Assembly: GCF_002979755.1 (NCBI RefSeq)
Contig: NZ_PCPP01000001.1
Location: 1,210,665 to 1,274,664, forward strand
Direction of reading: 5' to 3'
DNA from: Chryseobacterium culicis
GTDB taxonomy: Bacteria > Bacteroidota > Bacteroidia > Flavobacteriales > Weeksellaceae
Length of the DNA stretch: 64,000 nt
Shown here: positions 55,759-64,000 of the stretch, in pieces
Position numbering within the stretch: position 1 is the first letter of the stretch
Layout: each line of letters opens with the position of its first letter
Notes under the pieces: model-generated
The model's database searches: none
Told to the model about the DNA's origin: nothing
What the model saw: the letters and a program-made list of their open reading frames with translations, nothing else
Position numbers and translations under genes: made by a program

Positions 55759-56075
55759 AATTTCCTTATTATTTAATAACTAATAATTTCCAAAATTAGG
55801 AGATTTAACAATTTACCAAAAAAAAACACCGTAAGAATAAACAGACGCGGATGTAGTTTTTATTGATCTTCATAGGCTAAAAACAATTACACGATCTATG
55901 GTTAATAACTACTTCTAACAAACTATTCTCCACAAAAAACGGAGGGCAGTACAGAAAAAAACCACCCCGAATATTGGAGTGGTCAATTTATTTATTATTT
56001 GAAATTTTGTCTTTCGAATATTTTATCTGATTATTTATGAAATAGTATTTTAAATCGATCTTTTTAATATTAGAT
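55759..56075. other. Intergenic, no gene; contains AraC-gene terminator
   Basis: About 315 bp without a gene. A TGTAGTTTT half-element occurs at 55852. The hairpin at 55961-55983 is listed separately. The left IS256 inverted repeat or target duplication was not found. Confidence 0.4.
55961..55983 (-). terminator. Intrinsic terminator of the AraC-type gene
   Basis: On the minus strand ACCACTCC, short loop, GGGGTGGT with one mismatch, then T7. It lies about 90 bp after the regulator's stop codon. Confidence 0.75.
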
Positions 56076-56990
56076 TTAGTTACAGTTGTTTCTAAATTCC
56101 AGCGGAGATGTTTTAGCTAAATTTTTAAAAAGCCTCTGAAATGACTGTGGATAGTCAAATCCTAAGGAATAAGCAATTTCACTTACGGTAAGACTGGTTG
56201 TTGACAATAATATTTTTGCCTTTTCAATAATTTTATTCTGTATATGTTGCTGTGTGGTTTGCCCTGTAAGTGTACGTAACATATCGGTTAGGTAGTTGGG
56301 TGACATATTCATCTTTGAAGCAAGAAAATTTACGGTTGGTACTCCGTGTAATTTCAGATCCTGCTCTTCAAAGCAGCTATCCAGCAGATCTTCCACTTTA
56401 CTTAAAATATCGCTGGTAGCCATTTTTCTTGTTAAAAACTGACGGTGATAGAATCTATCGCAATATGTTAAAAGAAGCTCTATATGGGATACGATCAGAT
56501 CCTGGGTAAAGGCATCGATAGAATTAGAAATTTCTTTACTGATATTATTCATTATGTCAATCACTAGTTCATTTTCAGATTTCGACAGATATAAACCTTC
56601 ATTAACTTCATAAAAGAAAAATCCATAGGAACGGATTATTTTTGCCAGCGGATAATTCCTGAAAAAATCGGGATGCACTATCAGCAGCATTCCTTCAGGT
56701 TGAAGATCCACGGTCTTGGCGGGAGATATTATCTGCTGTGGAGCAATGAATGACATAACTCCGTCATCGAAGTCATAATGCTGCTGGCCATAACCAAATC
56801 CATCGCAATTTTTTTTGAGTGCTATACTAAAAAAGTTATAGGAGATCGTTTTCTCGATTTCATTGGTGTCAATGCTGATTGTGGAAAGATCAATCACACT
56901 GACAAGAGGGTTGGTGGGTTTTTCCAATTTCAAAACCTGATGAACTTTTGAAATTGAAAGAAGCTGGGGTGGATTTATTTTATTTTTCAT
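56076..56990 (-). CDS. AraC-family transcriptional regulator
   Basis: 304 aa. The C-terminal 100 residues hold the double HTH: VNFLASKMNMSPNYLTDMLR and LTVSEIAYSLGFDYPQSFQRLFK, ending FRNNCN. The N-terminal part is a cupin-like sensor with HYDFDDGVMSFIAPQQI and GMLLIVHPDFF. In Flavobacteriia such regulators often sit beside a short-chain dehydrogenase, as here. Effector unknown. Confidence 0.92.
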   Translation of the reverse strand: MKNKINPPQLLSISKVHQVLKLEKPTNPLVSVIDLSTISIDTNEIEKTISYNFFSIALKKNCDGFGYGQQHYDFDDGVMSFIAPQQIISPAKTVDLQPEGMLLIVHPDFFRNYPLAKIIRSYGFFFYEVNEGLYLSKSENELVIDIMNNISKEISNSIDAFTQDLIVSHIELLLTYCDRFYHRQFLTRKMATSDILSKVEDLLDSCFEEQDLKLHGVPTVNFLASKMNMSPNYLTDMLRTLTGQTTQQHIQNKIIEKAKILLSTTSLTVSEIAYSLGFDYPQSFQRLFKNLAKTSPLEFRNNCN

Positions 56991-57076
56991 TGGTTAAATA
57001 AATGTCAGGTGTGTGAAACTTATCGTAAAAACAAAAATAAGTAAAGCAACTATTATATGTTGTTTTATAAACTTTA

Positions 57077-58006
57077 TTATTTCAGAAAGCTGTGCATGGC
57101 TATATCGGCATTATCTTGAAAGACCGTGTTTCTAAATTCAGGAAATATTGCTCCCTGTTCTACCATATCTCCAATCACCTTTCCTTCCTTACTGGCATAA
57201 AAAGAGCCGTTTTCAATTTGAGGATTGTCCAGTACGGCTATATATCTTGCTGCCCCTTTACGAATACTGTGTATCATGCCAATCAGTGGCATGACGATTG
57301 GTGCCAGCAGATACTTGAAGAAGAATCTGGTCAGTGTCGGTAAATTGTCATACCCTGCCGTTCCTCTTGTATTTCCGGGGCTTACGCTGATAAATTTTAT
57401 ATGTGGATATTTACGGCTGTTTGCCGCTGTCCATAAAGCACCGATATATTTTATATATCCATAGCCATATGCCTCATTTCCATCAAATTTTGGATCTGAA
57501 AAAGAACCATTGAGTACAGAGATAAATTCAGCCACAGAGTTTGTTTTGAGATTAGGTTTCTTCATAACCCCTTTTATTCCTCTGGCACCTTCTGAACTGA
57601 CGTATATGAACTCGTTTTTAACCTTATTCATTTTTACAAGCTCATCAACAAGAACCATATGACCCAACAGGTTTGTCGCGGCTATATTTGTCATACCACT
57701 TTGAGAAAGGGCTAGAGGATCTTTTCCACCTTGACCCCCGGCATTCAATATAACAGCATCCACGGCATATGGTAAGGCATTAACTGCAGTTTTGACTGAG
57801 CTTGGGTCACTGATATCCATTAATATAATATCGAAGATTTTTCTGCCCGTAGTATATTCAAGGTCTTTTTTAGCCTGATTCGCTTTGTCTAAATTCCGGC
57901 ATGCCAGAAAGATCTTTTCAATGTTTCCATTTGAAGATAATTGTCTTGCGACTTCTTTACCAAGACCAATATTTGCTCCGGTTATTAGAATTGTTCTATT
58001 TTTCAT
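57077..58006 (-). CDS. Short-chain dehydrogenase/reductase
   Basis: 309 aa. Cofactor motif LITGANIGLGKEVA (TGxxxGxG), VILNAGGQGG (NAG), catalytic Ser in FIYVSSEGARG and YGYIK (Tyr-x-x-x-Lys) near residues 181-185. Classical extended SDR with some similarity to light-dependent protochlorophyllide-reductase-like and retinol-dehydrogenase-like groups. It is upstream of, and on the same strand as, the AraC-type gene (86-bp gap), so the two may be co-transcribed. Substrate unknown. Confidence 0.9.
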   Translation of the reverse strand: MKNRTILITGANIGLGKEVARQLSSNGNIEKIFLACRNLDKANQAKKDLEYTTGRKIFDIILMDISDPSSVKTAVNALPYAVDAVILNAGGQGGKDPLALSQSGMTNIAATNLLGHMVLVDELVKMNKVKNEFIYVSSEGARGIKGVMKKPNLKTNSVAEFISVLNGSFSDPKFDGNEAYGYGYIKYIGALWTAANSRKYPHIKFISVSPGNTRGTAGYDNLPTLTRFFFKYLLAPIVMPLIGMIHSIRKGAARYIAVLDNPQIENGSFYASKEGKVIGDMVEQGAIFPEFRNTVFQDNADIAMHSFLK

Positions 58007-58442
58007 AATGTTCTTTTATTACTATTAAAATCATGTGACAAAGTTCAAATAATGAAAAAACATCAATGTAACGAAATCCCTTATTTTTATAACGAAATCC
58101 ACGATACTGAATTCTATAGTGAAATCTAATGTTAATCATTACAAAATTTGAATTTGCAACCTCACAGTTTAACAAAAGACCGAAAACATAAAAACCACTT
58201 TATTTATTTAGTTTTCAATATTTTACATATCATTTTTTTTAAGTAACTTAGTGTAGTTAAAAAAATATTGGCTTCATACTGCCTGAATGAATGTTCAATT
58301 AAATCCTATCCACATTCCGCCAATACTTTTTCATAATCCATCATGCTCGTGAAATCGAAATGATCTCAAGAAATTAATGACTTAAAATAAAGGGAGAAGC
58401 TGAAAACCCAAAAGAGTAAGTAATAATTAAAATCAATGAAAG
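58007..58442. promoter_or_regulatory. Divergent gap between dehydrogenase and methyltransferase
   Basis: 436 bp with no gene. It must carry promoters for both sides. Repeated AACGAAATCC/ACGAAATCC (58073, 58091) forms a short direct repeat near the dehydrogenase start and could be an AraC-type site. Confidence 0.35.
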
Positions 58443-59288
58443 ATGGAAACCCAACTAGAACAAATCCGCGATTTGCAAAAAAAAACCTGGAACCAATCTT
58501 CTCCCGGCTGGAGAAAATGGGATGAGCTTACAATGGATTTTCTTAAGCCAGTGGGTGAGGAAATCATTCAAAAGCTGAAACCGCAGGGCGATAATTATGT
58601 TCTTGATATTGCAGCCGGTACAGGTGAACCGGGTTTGACCATTGCAACCATGCTGAACAACGGAAAAGTTGTTATCACCGACCTTGCTGAAGGCATGCTT
58701 GAAGTAGCCCGGGAAAATGCAGTTAAAAGAGGAATAAAGAATGTGGAAACTGTAGTTTGTGATGTGAGTGAACTCCCTTTTCAGGACAACATGTTCGACG
58801 TCATCAGTTGCCGCATGGGATTTATGTTTTTTCCGGATATGCTAATGGCAGCCCAGGAAATGATCCGTGTACTGAAACCCGGAGGACGAATAGCAGCATC
58901 GGTATGGAATGGACCCGATAAAAACCTCTGGTTCACCTCTGCCATGTCAAGCGTGAATAGAAATATGACATTACCTCCGCCATCACCTGGTGCTCCGGGA
59001 ATGTTTCGCTGTGCTGAGGAAAACTTAATAGCTGATTTATTTTCCAAAGCAGGTTTTAAAAATATCTCTCAGAAAAACATTGAAGGTAAACTGAACTGTG
59101 GAACTGCAGATGTTTACTGGGGCTTCGCATCGGAAGTAGTCGGCCCTGTTGTCAATTCATTAAGTATGGCAGATGATGCCTTGAGGCAAAAAATAAAAAG
59201 TGAAGTGTATAAAACGATAAATGACACCTATCCTGACGGTAAAGTAGCTATAAACTTTAGTGCGAATGTGATTTATGGTGAAAAATAG
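58443..59288 (+). CDS. Class I SAM-dependent methyltransferase
   Basis: 281 aa. SAM site VLDIAAGTGEPGLTIA (residues about 49-64), acidic loop VITDLAEGMLEVA, and CDVSELPFQDNMFDVISCRMG, all as in UbiE/MenG-like methyltransferases. The C-terminus has a helical cap. A single gene with a hairpin 55 bp downstream. The methyl acceptor is unknown; menaquinone biosynthesis is possible but there is no supporting neighbour. Confidence 0.88.
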   Translation: METQLEQIRDLQKKTWNQSSPGWRKWDELTMDFLKPVGEEIIQKLKPQGDNYVLDIAAGTGEPGLTIATMLNNGKVVITDLAEGMLEVARENAVKRGIKNVETVVCDVSELPFQDNMFDVISCRMGFMFFPDMLMAAQEMIRVLKPGGRIAASVWNGPDKNLWFTSAMSSVNRNMTLPPPSPGAPGMFRCAEENLIADLFSKAGFKNISQKNIEGKLNCGTADVYWGFASEVVGPVVNSLSMADDALRQKIKSEVYKTINDTYPDGKVAINFSANVIYGEK

Positions 59289-59341
59289 ATACAGAAACAA
59301 AATAGCTATGTGTGTGGATAATATCGGGGTAATATAAATAA

Positions 59342-59366
59342 AATCGCCCCTAAAACAGGGGCGATT
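59342..59366. terminator. Hairpin between methyltransferase and lipoprotein genes
   Basis: AATCGCCCCT, AAAAC loop, AGGGGCGATT. On the minus strand it is followed by TTTTATTTATATT, so it serves the minus-strand lipoprotein gene best, but it can end the + transcript too. Confidence 0.75.
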
Positions 59367-59367
59367 A

Positions 59368-59446
59368 GTGACCTCAGCAGTGCATTTTCCGAACACTTTT
59401 ATAGAAGATTTAGATAAACTTGCTAAACTCTCATCATTCATTATCT
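59368..59446 (+). repeat. Dispersed ~80-bp repeat, copy 1
   Basis: Roughly four-fifths identical by eye to 60931-61009. It contains TGCATTTTCCGAACACTTTT in both copies. Read in one + frame both encode VHFPNTF(I/V)EDL(D/N)KLA(K/E)LS, and all differences seen fall on first or third codon positions, a pattern expected of former coding DNA. Confidence 0.7.
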
Positions 59447-59486
59447 TCAACACTTCGCAAGACGACCAAAAATACAATGATATATA

Positions 59487-59516
59487 AAAAGCCAACTCCC
59501 GAAAAAGTTGGCTTTT
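59487..59516. terminator. Intrinsic terminator near lipoprotein gene 3' end
   Basis: AAAAGCCAACT and AGTTGGCTTTT arms (11 bp) with T-/A-runs on both strands, 50 bp past the stop codon of the minus-strand lipoprotein gene. Confidence 0.8.
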
Positions 59517-59565
59517 GTGTTATTCTTATTCTAAATTTCATGAGAAAAAAGAAAAGAGCCGGAAA

Positions 59566-60300
59566 TTAGGAAGTTAACAATAACGTAAAATCTTCTATTT
59601 CCCAATAATTATCATGCAATCTTAGTTTAAATATAGCATTTCTATGGAAATATTTTTTTATACGATGGTCAACAAAAACTAATGCTCTTTTTTTAGAAGG
59701 ATCAAATACAATCTCTGAAAAATATACTATTCCTATCTCACATTCATTTGTATGTTTATCATACTCTGCCAGATCTAGGACTTTTGCGGTACACAAATTA
59801 AATTGATTTGCTTTTATAGTACTTCGTGTTCTTAATTTTTTAATAATATCTGTATTACTGGAAAATTCTTTTAAAAACTCCTTCCTTCTTTTTATGTAAT
59901 TTATATGAGCTTCGGGATTATCTACAGCAAAATTGGTATTACCTGTAATAAAATTGTTACTACCTGTAGCAAAATCTGTATTTTTATTTTTGGTAGAATC
60001 TATATACAAATTGCAAAATTTTTCAGGATTATTAAAAAGGTTGTTATGAGCTTTTGTCCTCTCTTCGACATATTTATCATCACTATTTTTAAGCCAAGCT
60101 ACTCTTAAACTATCAAAATATTTTTTTTCACCTAAATAATTATCTCCAAAAAAAATAGGTATCAACTGATCTGTTAAATCATTATATAGTTTTACATTAG
60201 TATCGGTAGATTGGCTTACACAATTTTTCATTTCCTCCTTACAATTCGTAATTAATAAAGAGGATAATAAAATCATAACTATTTTAGTTTTAAAATTCAT
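59566..60300 (-). CDS. Lipoprotein of unknown function
   Basis: 244 aa. Lipoprotein signal MNFKTKIVMILLSSLLITNC sets Cys20. The middle has a short internal repeat, TDFATGSNNFITGNTNFAV, built from three similar TG(S/N)(N)NF units. The rest is charged and helical then beta-rich. No family recognised. It is flanked by the two copies of the ~80-bp repeat, together with the small gene upstream. Confidence 0.65.
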   Translation of the reverse strand: MNFKTKIVMILLSSLLITNCKEEMKNCVSQSTDTNVKLYNDLTDQLIPIFFGDNYLGEKKYFDSLRVAWLKNSDDKYVEERTKAHNNLFNNPEKFCNLYIDSTKNKNTDFATGSNNFITGNTNFAVDNPEAHINYIKRRKEFLKEFSSNTDIIKKLRTRSTIKANQFNLCTAKVLDLAEYDKHTNECEIGIVYFSEIVFDPSKKRALVFVDHRIKKYFHRNAIFKLRLHDNYWEIEDFTLLLTS

Positions 60301-60359
60301 ATTATTTAGGGATTTTGGGTTAATAACATGATCTTACTCGCAATAATCTATATGGTGCT

Positions 60360-60542
60360 TTATTGATCATCCAGCAATAGTTTCAATTGCTTCAGATCTC
60401 TTTGAGATATCCTCAGTAAGCTTTCTATGTTTTTATTGGGAGTTGATTTATCGACAGGCAAATCTAAGCCTTTAAGCCATACCGCTAATAAGTATTTTTT
60501 AAACAAGTGTTTACCTATTAATTGTTCTTGATCTGACTGCAT
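60360..60542 (-). CDS. Small hypothetical protein upstream of lipoprotein gene
   Basis: 60 aa (MQSDQEQLIGKHLFKKYLLA ...), amphipathic and helical, no export signal. Same strand and 59 bp upstream of the lipoprotein gene. Codon use looks protein-like, but its short length leaves doubt. Confidence 0.45.
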   Translation of the reverse strand: MQSDQEQLIGKHLFKKYLLAVWLKGLDLPVDKSTPNKNIESLLRISQRDLKQLKLLLDDQ

Positions 60543-60890
60543 TTGAAATGGTTATTGTTTGGTACAGTGAAATAATAAAACTAATTTTTATTATACACCT
60601 ATTAAATTGAAATTTAGTATATTAATAAACAATAAAAATGTTGGGATAGACTTAATCAGTTATAAACTTGAATACATTTAATCAAATAAGATATTACTTT
60701 TAAAAATATAATCTGGTTACATTAAAGTATGTAGTAATTTTTGATAACAATATACTTTAATGTACCAAGAGAATCTTAGTAATTTTTAAGAGGTATCATT
60801 TACTAAAAATTATTTTTTTTGTGTTTCGAACCTAAATTACTAAAACATTAAAAAAGATTAATCTGGATTATTCTAGAATTAAAAACAAAA
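60543..60890. other. AT-rich intergenic stretch, nothing recognised
   Basis: About 350 bp of very AT-rich sequence with many short A/T runs and no ORF of note. TACTTTAATGTA and ACATTAAAGTATG near 60720-60760 are inverted to each other, so a weak long-range stem is possible. Confidence 0.35.
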
Positions 60891-60930
60891 AAAATGGCTC
60901 CAATTTAGATTAAATTGGAGCCATTTTTTT
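60891..60930. terminator. Strong hairpin terminator
   Basis: AAAATGGCTCCAATTTA, GAT loop, TAAATTGGAGCCATTTT then T-run: a 17-bp perfect stem. No + strand gene ends close upstream; it directly precedes repeat copy 2, just as the hairpin at 59342 precedes copy 1. Confidence 0.85.
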
Positions 60931-61009
60931 GTGACCGCAACGGTGCATTTTCCGAACACTTTTGTAGAAGACCTAAATAAACTTGCAGAACTTTCAACAA
61001 TCAATTATT
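60931..61009 (+). repeat. Dispersed ~80-bp repeat, copy 2
   Basis: Second copy of the sequence at 59368-59446. Both copies begin with GTGACC immediately after a terminator hairpin. The 1.56-kb interval between them holds the two-gene lipoprotein locus, so the interval may have arrived or been duplicated by recombination at these repeats. Confidence 0.7.
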
Positions 61010-61167
61010 ATTAGTCTTTCATATATATTCTTTTTTGAAAACCAAGTATATACAATCCAAAATAGAATAAAGGTATTTTCATGAAAACCCTGCAATTTAT
61101 TTAATAGTTATTTCAATATTAATTATTTTGCTAATTTTATTATTTAAAGCTAAAACTACTATTAACC

Positions 61168-63012
61168 ATGTCTAAAATTGCAATATGTATTGGTGTAAAT
61201 ACTGTCAAAAATTTTACACCTCTTCAAGGTGCTACCAAAGGTGCCATAAAATTCTCCGAATGGGCGAAAAGTCAAGATTACGAAATCAAACTCTTTTTGG
61301 ATGATGATAAGTTTGTAGTTAAAGCAAATGATATATTTGATTTTATACAGGAATGTCTGAATTCCATGAGATATAGTCAAATGTTAATTTATTTCTCTGG
61401 TCATGGCATCTTACGAGGTCCTAAACAGGAATTATGGTTGCTTTCTAATGCTGGAACTAACCCAAATGAATTTATCAATGTAAACGAATCAAAAGACAAT
61501 GCATCCACCTGTCCAATCCCTTATGTACTTTTTATTTCTGATGCCTGCAGATCATTACCAACAAATCTAAATCAAACAAACGGTGCAAGCTCAATCTTTC
61601 CAATAATGGAGAGTATTGATGACAATGTAATCGATATTTTCTATGCCACACGGCCAGGAGCTGTGGCGTACGAGGTTGCGGGAAATAACCTAAAAGATGC
61701 TTATGGAATTTTTACAGAAACATTGGTTGAATATCTCAATGGTTCATATACGGAAACCATTATAAACAATGATAGCAACGAAGAAGCAGAAGTTAAATGG
61801 TTTTTAAATAAATATTATGATCCTAAAGAGCTTTCAAAAAACTTTCACTACAAAAATCTACGAAAACCAGATCATAAGTGGATTATATCTGCAAACGAAG
61901 TAAGTATTAAACTAAAAGAAATCGTTGAAAATAAATCATTTCTTGTTAGTAATGGTCAGTCACCTCAATTAAATATTAGCCAACATAGACAAGAATACCC
62001 TCTTTCAACTTTCACTGACGAACAAGGTAAAAATCTTGTTCTCAAAAGTCAGATAAAAGTCGAAATACAGCCAAATCCAGTATTCAGGCTTGATGAAACA
62101 ATTATTCCAATAGAAATAGTAACTCATTACAAATATAAATTCAACTTTGGTTTAGGAAGACTTTGGTCCCGAACTAAAAAATCTGATAAAAACACTGAAA
62201 TACTTGCTAATAAATTATTTGAAACAGACATTCGTCTTTTTAACAAATTTGAAGATTTGGAAGAAACTGGTATACAGATTATAGGTCAAAGAATCATTGA
62301 CTTTATTGTTCCAAAGGGAGTAGAATTTATTATGTCTCCTTCTATGGTCGAAATTAAAACCGACAACCCTAAACCTTACGGTCTTTTGGTACTTAAAGAT
62401 GGTAGATCTATTCCCATTGGAATTATAAAAGGTTACGTGGCACAGCTCATATTCAAAGAAGGTCACCTTTTTACAATTAATTACACACCAGCTAAATCAA
62501 ATGAATATACACATTATAGCTACCTCTCAAACAAAGAAATGATAAACAAAAAACGAAATTTTGTTGCAAGTGCAGCAAATAATGGTCTAAGTTATAATAG
62601 TGTATTTGATGATGTAAATTTTGAAAGACTTAGACAAGGATATCCTGACGCGGGGAGCTTTCTTCGTATAGGAAAAAATCTTGATCCATCACTAGGTCTT
62701 TATGCAGCTTACGCCTTTAAAGAGTTTGAAAATCAAAATAAGATAAAGTCAGTTTACAATTATATGCAACATGACAATCCTGCTGTAATTTATGATGTTG
62801 CTATGCTATCAGGTAAGCTTACTAAAAATAAAAAAACTGCATCATTTTGTCCCTTAATGACAAGTGGATGGTCTTACAAGCGTCTATACAAAGACATTAT
62901 AAATTCTAGAATAGCCGAAGCAGCGAATTTTCTTGAGCCTGGCTTGTGGACTACTTTCAATCGTAAAGGCACGAAAATTCTGATACCAGAAATTCATCAA
63001 AATAAAATATAG
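61168..63012 (+). CDS. Caspase-family (C14) protease
   Basis: 614 aa. Residues 1-190 form a caspase/metacaspase domain: IAICIGVN start, catalytic His79 in YFSGHG and Cys127 in FISDACRS. There is a linker, then about 330 residues without a family I can name; a stretch near 480-575 (NNGLSYNSVFDDVNFERLRQ, SLGLYAAYAFKEF) looks helical and repeat-like. No signal or membrane helix. An alpha/beta hydrolase begins 3 bp after the stop, so the two act together. Bacterial caspase-like proteases coupled to a hydrolytic effector are often found in abortive-infection systems, which is the role I infer. Confidence 0.85.
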   Translation: MSKIAICIGVNTVKNFTPLQGATKGAIKFSEWAKSQDYEIKLFLDDDKFVVKANDIFDFIQECLNSMRYSQMLIYFSGHGILRGPKQELWLLSNAGTNPNEFINVNESKDNASTCPIPYVLFISDACRSLPTNLNQTNGASSIFPIMESIDDNVIDIFYATRPGAVAYEVAGNNLKDAYGIFTETLVEYLNGSYTETIINNDSNEEAEVKWFLNKYYDPKELSKNFHYKNLRKPDHKWIISANEVSIKLKEIVENKSFLVSNGQSPQLNISQHRQEYPLSTFTDEQGKNLVLKSQIKVEIQPNPVFRLDETIIPIEIVTHYKYKFNFGLGRLWSRTKKSDKNTEILANKLFETDIRLFNKFEDLEETGIQIIGQRIIDFIVPKGVEFIMSPSMVEIKTDNPKPYGLLVLKDGRSIPIGIIKGYVAQLIFKEGHLFTINYTPAKSNEYTHYSYLSNKEMINKKRNFVASAANNGLSYNSVFDDVNFERLRQGYPDAGSFLRIGKNLDPSLGLYAAYAFKEFENQNKIKSVYNYMQHDNPAVIYDVAMLSGKLTKNKKTASFCPLMTSGWSYKRLYKDIINSRIAEAANFLEPGLWTTFNRKGTKILIPEIHQNKI

Positions 63013-63015
63013 AAT

Positions 63016-63894
63016 ATGAAACTAGTACTATTACATGGCCGTTCGCAGCAAAATAAAGAAGAGGCTAAATTAAAAGAAGAATGGATAGATTCATTAGAGC
63101 GGGGATTACAAAAAAGCGGGCTGACTTTAAATCTGTCCGAAGATGATATTATCTTTCCCTACTATGGCAATTTACTAATTGACTTGATTGATAACCGAAA
63201 TAACTACCAAAAAGATGTCATTGAAAAAGGTGCAGGAGGACTTGATCCAGAATATGCTGCGTTCTGTTCTCAATTTCTAGAGGAAGTTGCCATTAATGCA
63301 GGAATATCAGATCAGCAGATAGCTGAATTCTCAAAAATTTCCATAACTGAAAAAGGTCCGCTAAATTGGCCTTGGGTACTGGCTATGTTACGAAAGATCG
63401 ACTCAGAATATTCTTTCGGCCAATCTACCCTTTGGGCTTTTACAAATGATGTATTTCATTACTTGAAGAATCCAATAATTAGACGTAAAATAGATGATTT
63501 TGTAAAATCTTTCCTTCCTGAAGAAGAATGTGTTTGGGTGGGACACTCATTAGGTTCTGTAATATCCTATAATATCCTGAGTACTTATAAAGCCAAAACA
63601 ATAAAGGAAATTATTACTCTTGGATCACCACTTGGCATGAAAGTAATTAAGAAGAACTTAAAAAGCCCGCTAATTATGCCCTTATGCTCAACAAATGGCT
63701 GGTACAATGCTTTTGATAAGAATGATACTGTTTCACTCTTTCCTCTAATAGATCCTCATTTTTATACAGACCCTGCTATCACAAATAATGGAAAGGTTCT
63801 AAACGATACGTCAAACAAACATGGAATCACTGGATATTTAAAAGATAAAGAAGTTGCATTACGCATCTATAATGCTCTAACAAATAAAATGTAA
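63016..63894 (+). CDS. Alpha/beta hydrolase linked to caspase-like protease
   Basis: 292 aa. LVLLHGRSQ near the start is the oxyanion strand; nucleophile Ser178 in VWVGHSLGSV; Asp in NAFDKNDTVSLFP and His in NKHGITGYL complete the triad. Similar to PGAP1/lipase-like hydrolases. Cytoplasmic by sequence. Its start lies 3 bp behind the caspase gene. It may be activated by proteolysis or be the membrane-damaging effector of the pair. Confidence 0.85.
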   Translation: MKLVLLHGRSQQNKEEAKLKEEWIDSLERGLQKSGLTLNLSEDDIIFPYYGNLLIDLIDNRNNYQKDVIEKGAGGLDPEYAAFCSQFLEEVAINAGISDQQIAEFSKISITEKGPLNWPWVLAMLRKIDSEYSFGQSTLWAFTNDVFHYLKNPIIRRKIDDFVKSFLPEEECVWVGHSLGSVISYNILSTYKAKTIKEIITLGSPLGMKVIKKNLKSPLIMPLCSTNGWYNAFDKNDTVSLFPLIDPHFYTDPAITNNGKVLNDTSNKHGITGYLKDKEVALRIYNALTNKM

Positions 63895-63941
63895 CTTAAG
63901 GAGATTTCGAATAGCAAATTATTGTAGATTACAATTATATT

Positions 63942-64000
63942 ATGGCACGTCCAGAATGTTTATTTCAAACAGCTACTTTGAAAAACAACCTTTTCTTTCT
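63942..64000 (+). CDS. Possible partial gene at right edge
   Basis: ATG at 63942 opens MARPECLFQTATLKNNLFF and runs off the window without a stop. It is 47 bp after the hydrolase on the same strand and so could be a third gene of the unit. Nineteen codons are too few for any assignment. Confidence 0.3.
   Translation, partial: MARPECLFQTATLKNNLFF

Noticed and set aside
59160..59495. 111-codon minus-strand ORF across the terminator and repeat copy 1
   Set aside because: Between the two repeat copies the changes in this frame fall mainly on second codon positions, so it is not the coding frame; it also spans a terminator.

Overview
The window reads as chromosomal DNA of a Flavobacteriia bacterium, most likely Chryseobacterium or a close relative. 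The base composition is AT-rich, several promoters match the Bacteroidetes -7 box TAnnTTTG, secreted enzymes end in T9SS (Por) sorting domains, and the tra-type genes belong to Bacteroidetes conjugation families. No rRNA, tRNA, CRISPR array, integrase or relaxase was seen.

Layout. 49-2281: small helix-turn-helix genes, a membrane-protein gene interrupted by an in-frame TGA, and a secreted tail-fibre-like protein. 2682-15144: two near-twin pairs of propeller sensor kinase plus LuxR-type regulator. They bracket a second tail-fibre-like protein, an exported catalase/ankyrin operon and a lipocalin-like lipoprotein. 15213-21330: an OmpR/HisKA two-component pair followed by a porin, an MHS-type carrier and a DctA-type carrier, with a tandem 11-bp operator before the porin; together this looks like an organic-acid uptake module. 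21518-31998: a TlpA-like thioredoxin, an M43 protease with a T9SS tail, an M12-like lipoprotein protease with the remains of a second copy, and an exported PQQ-type sugar dehydrogenase followed by an MbnP/MbnH pair. 32042-38528: a complete eboABCDEF cluster with an (AAAT)n tract just before eboB.

38773-55436 is the most unusual part. It holds a type IV secretion apparatus of the Bacteroidetes Tra type: TraE, F, G/VirB4, J, K, M, N and a VirD4 coupling ATPase. There is no relaxase, primase or integrase. Five unassigned secreted proteins and a broken M23 peptidase are embedded in it. Three non-secretory proteins border the cluster: a GDSL hydrolase, a protein with a hydrophobic centre, and a HAD-like protein. 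They are otherwise unrelated, yet all three carry L-x-x-F-T-x-P with its Phe 39-42 residues from the C-terminus. I infer a protein-exporting T4SS with linked cargo and a shared C-terminal signal.

55437-64000: an IS256-family transposase relic, an AraC regulator with a short-chain dehydrogenase, a methyltransferase, a small lipoprotein locus between two roughly 80-bp direct repeats, and a caspase-like protease coupled to an alpha/beta hydrolase that may be a defence or cell-death module running off the right edge.
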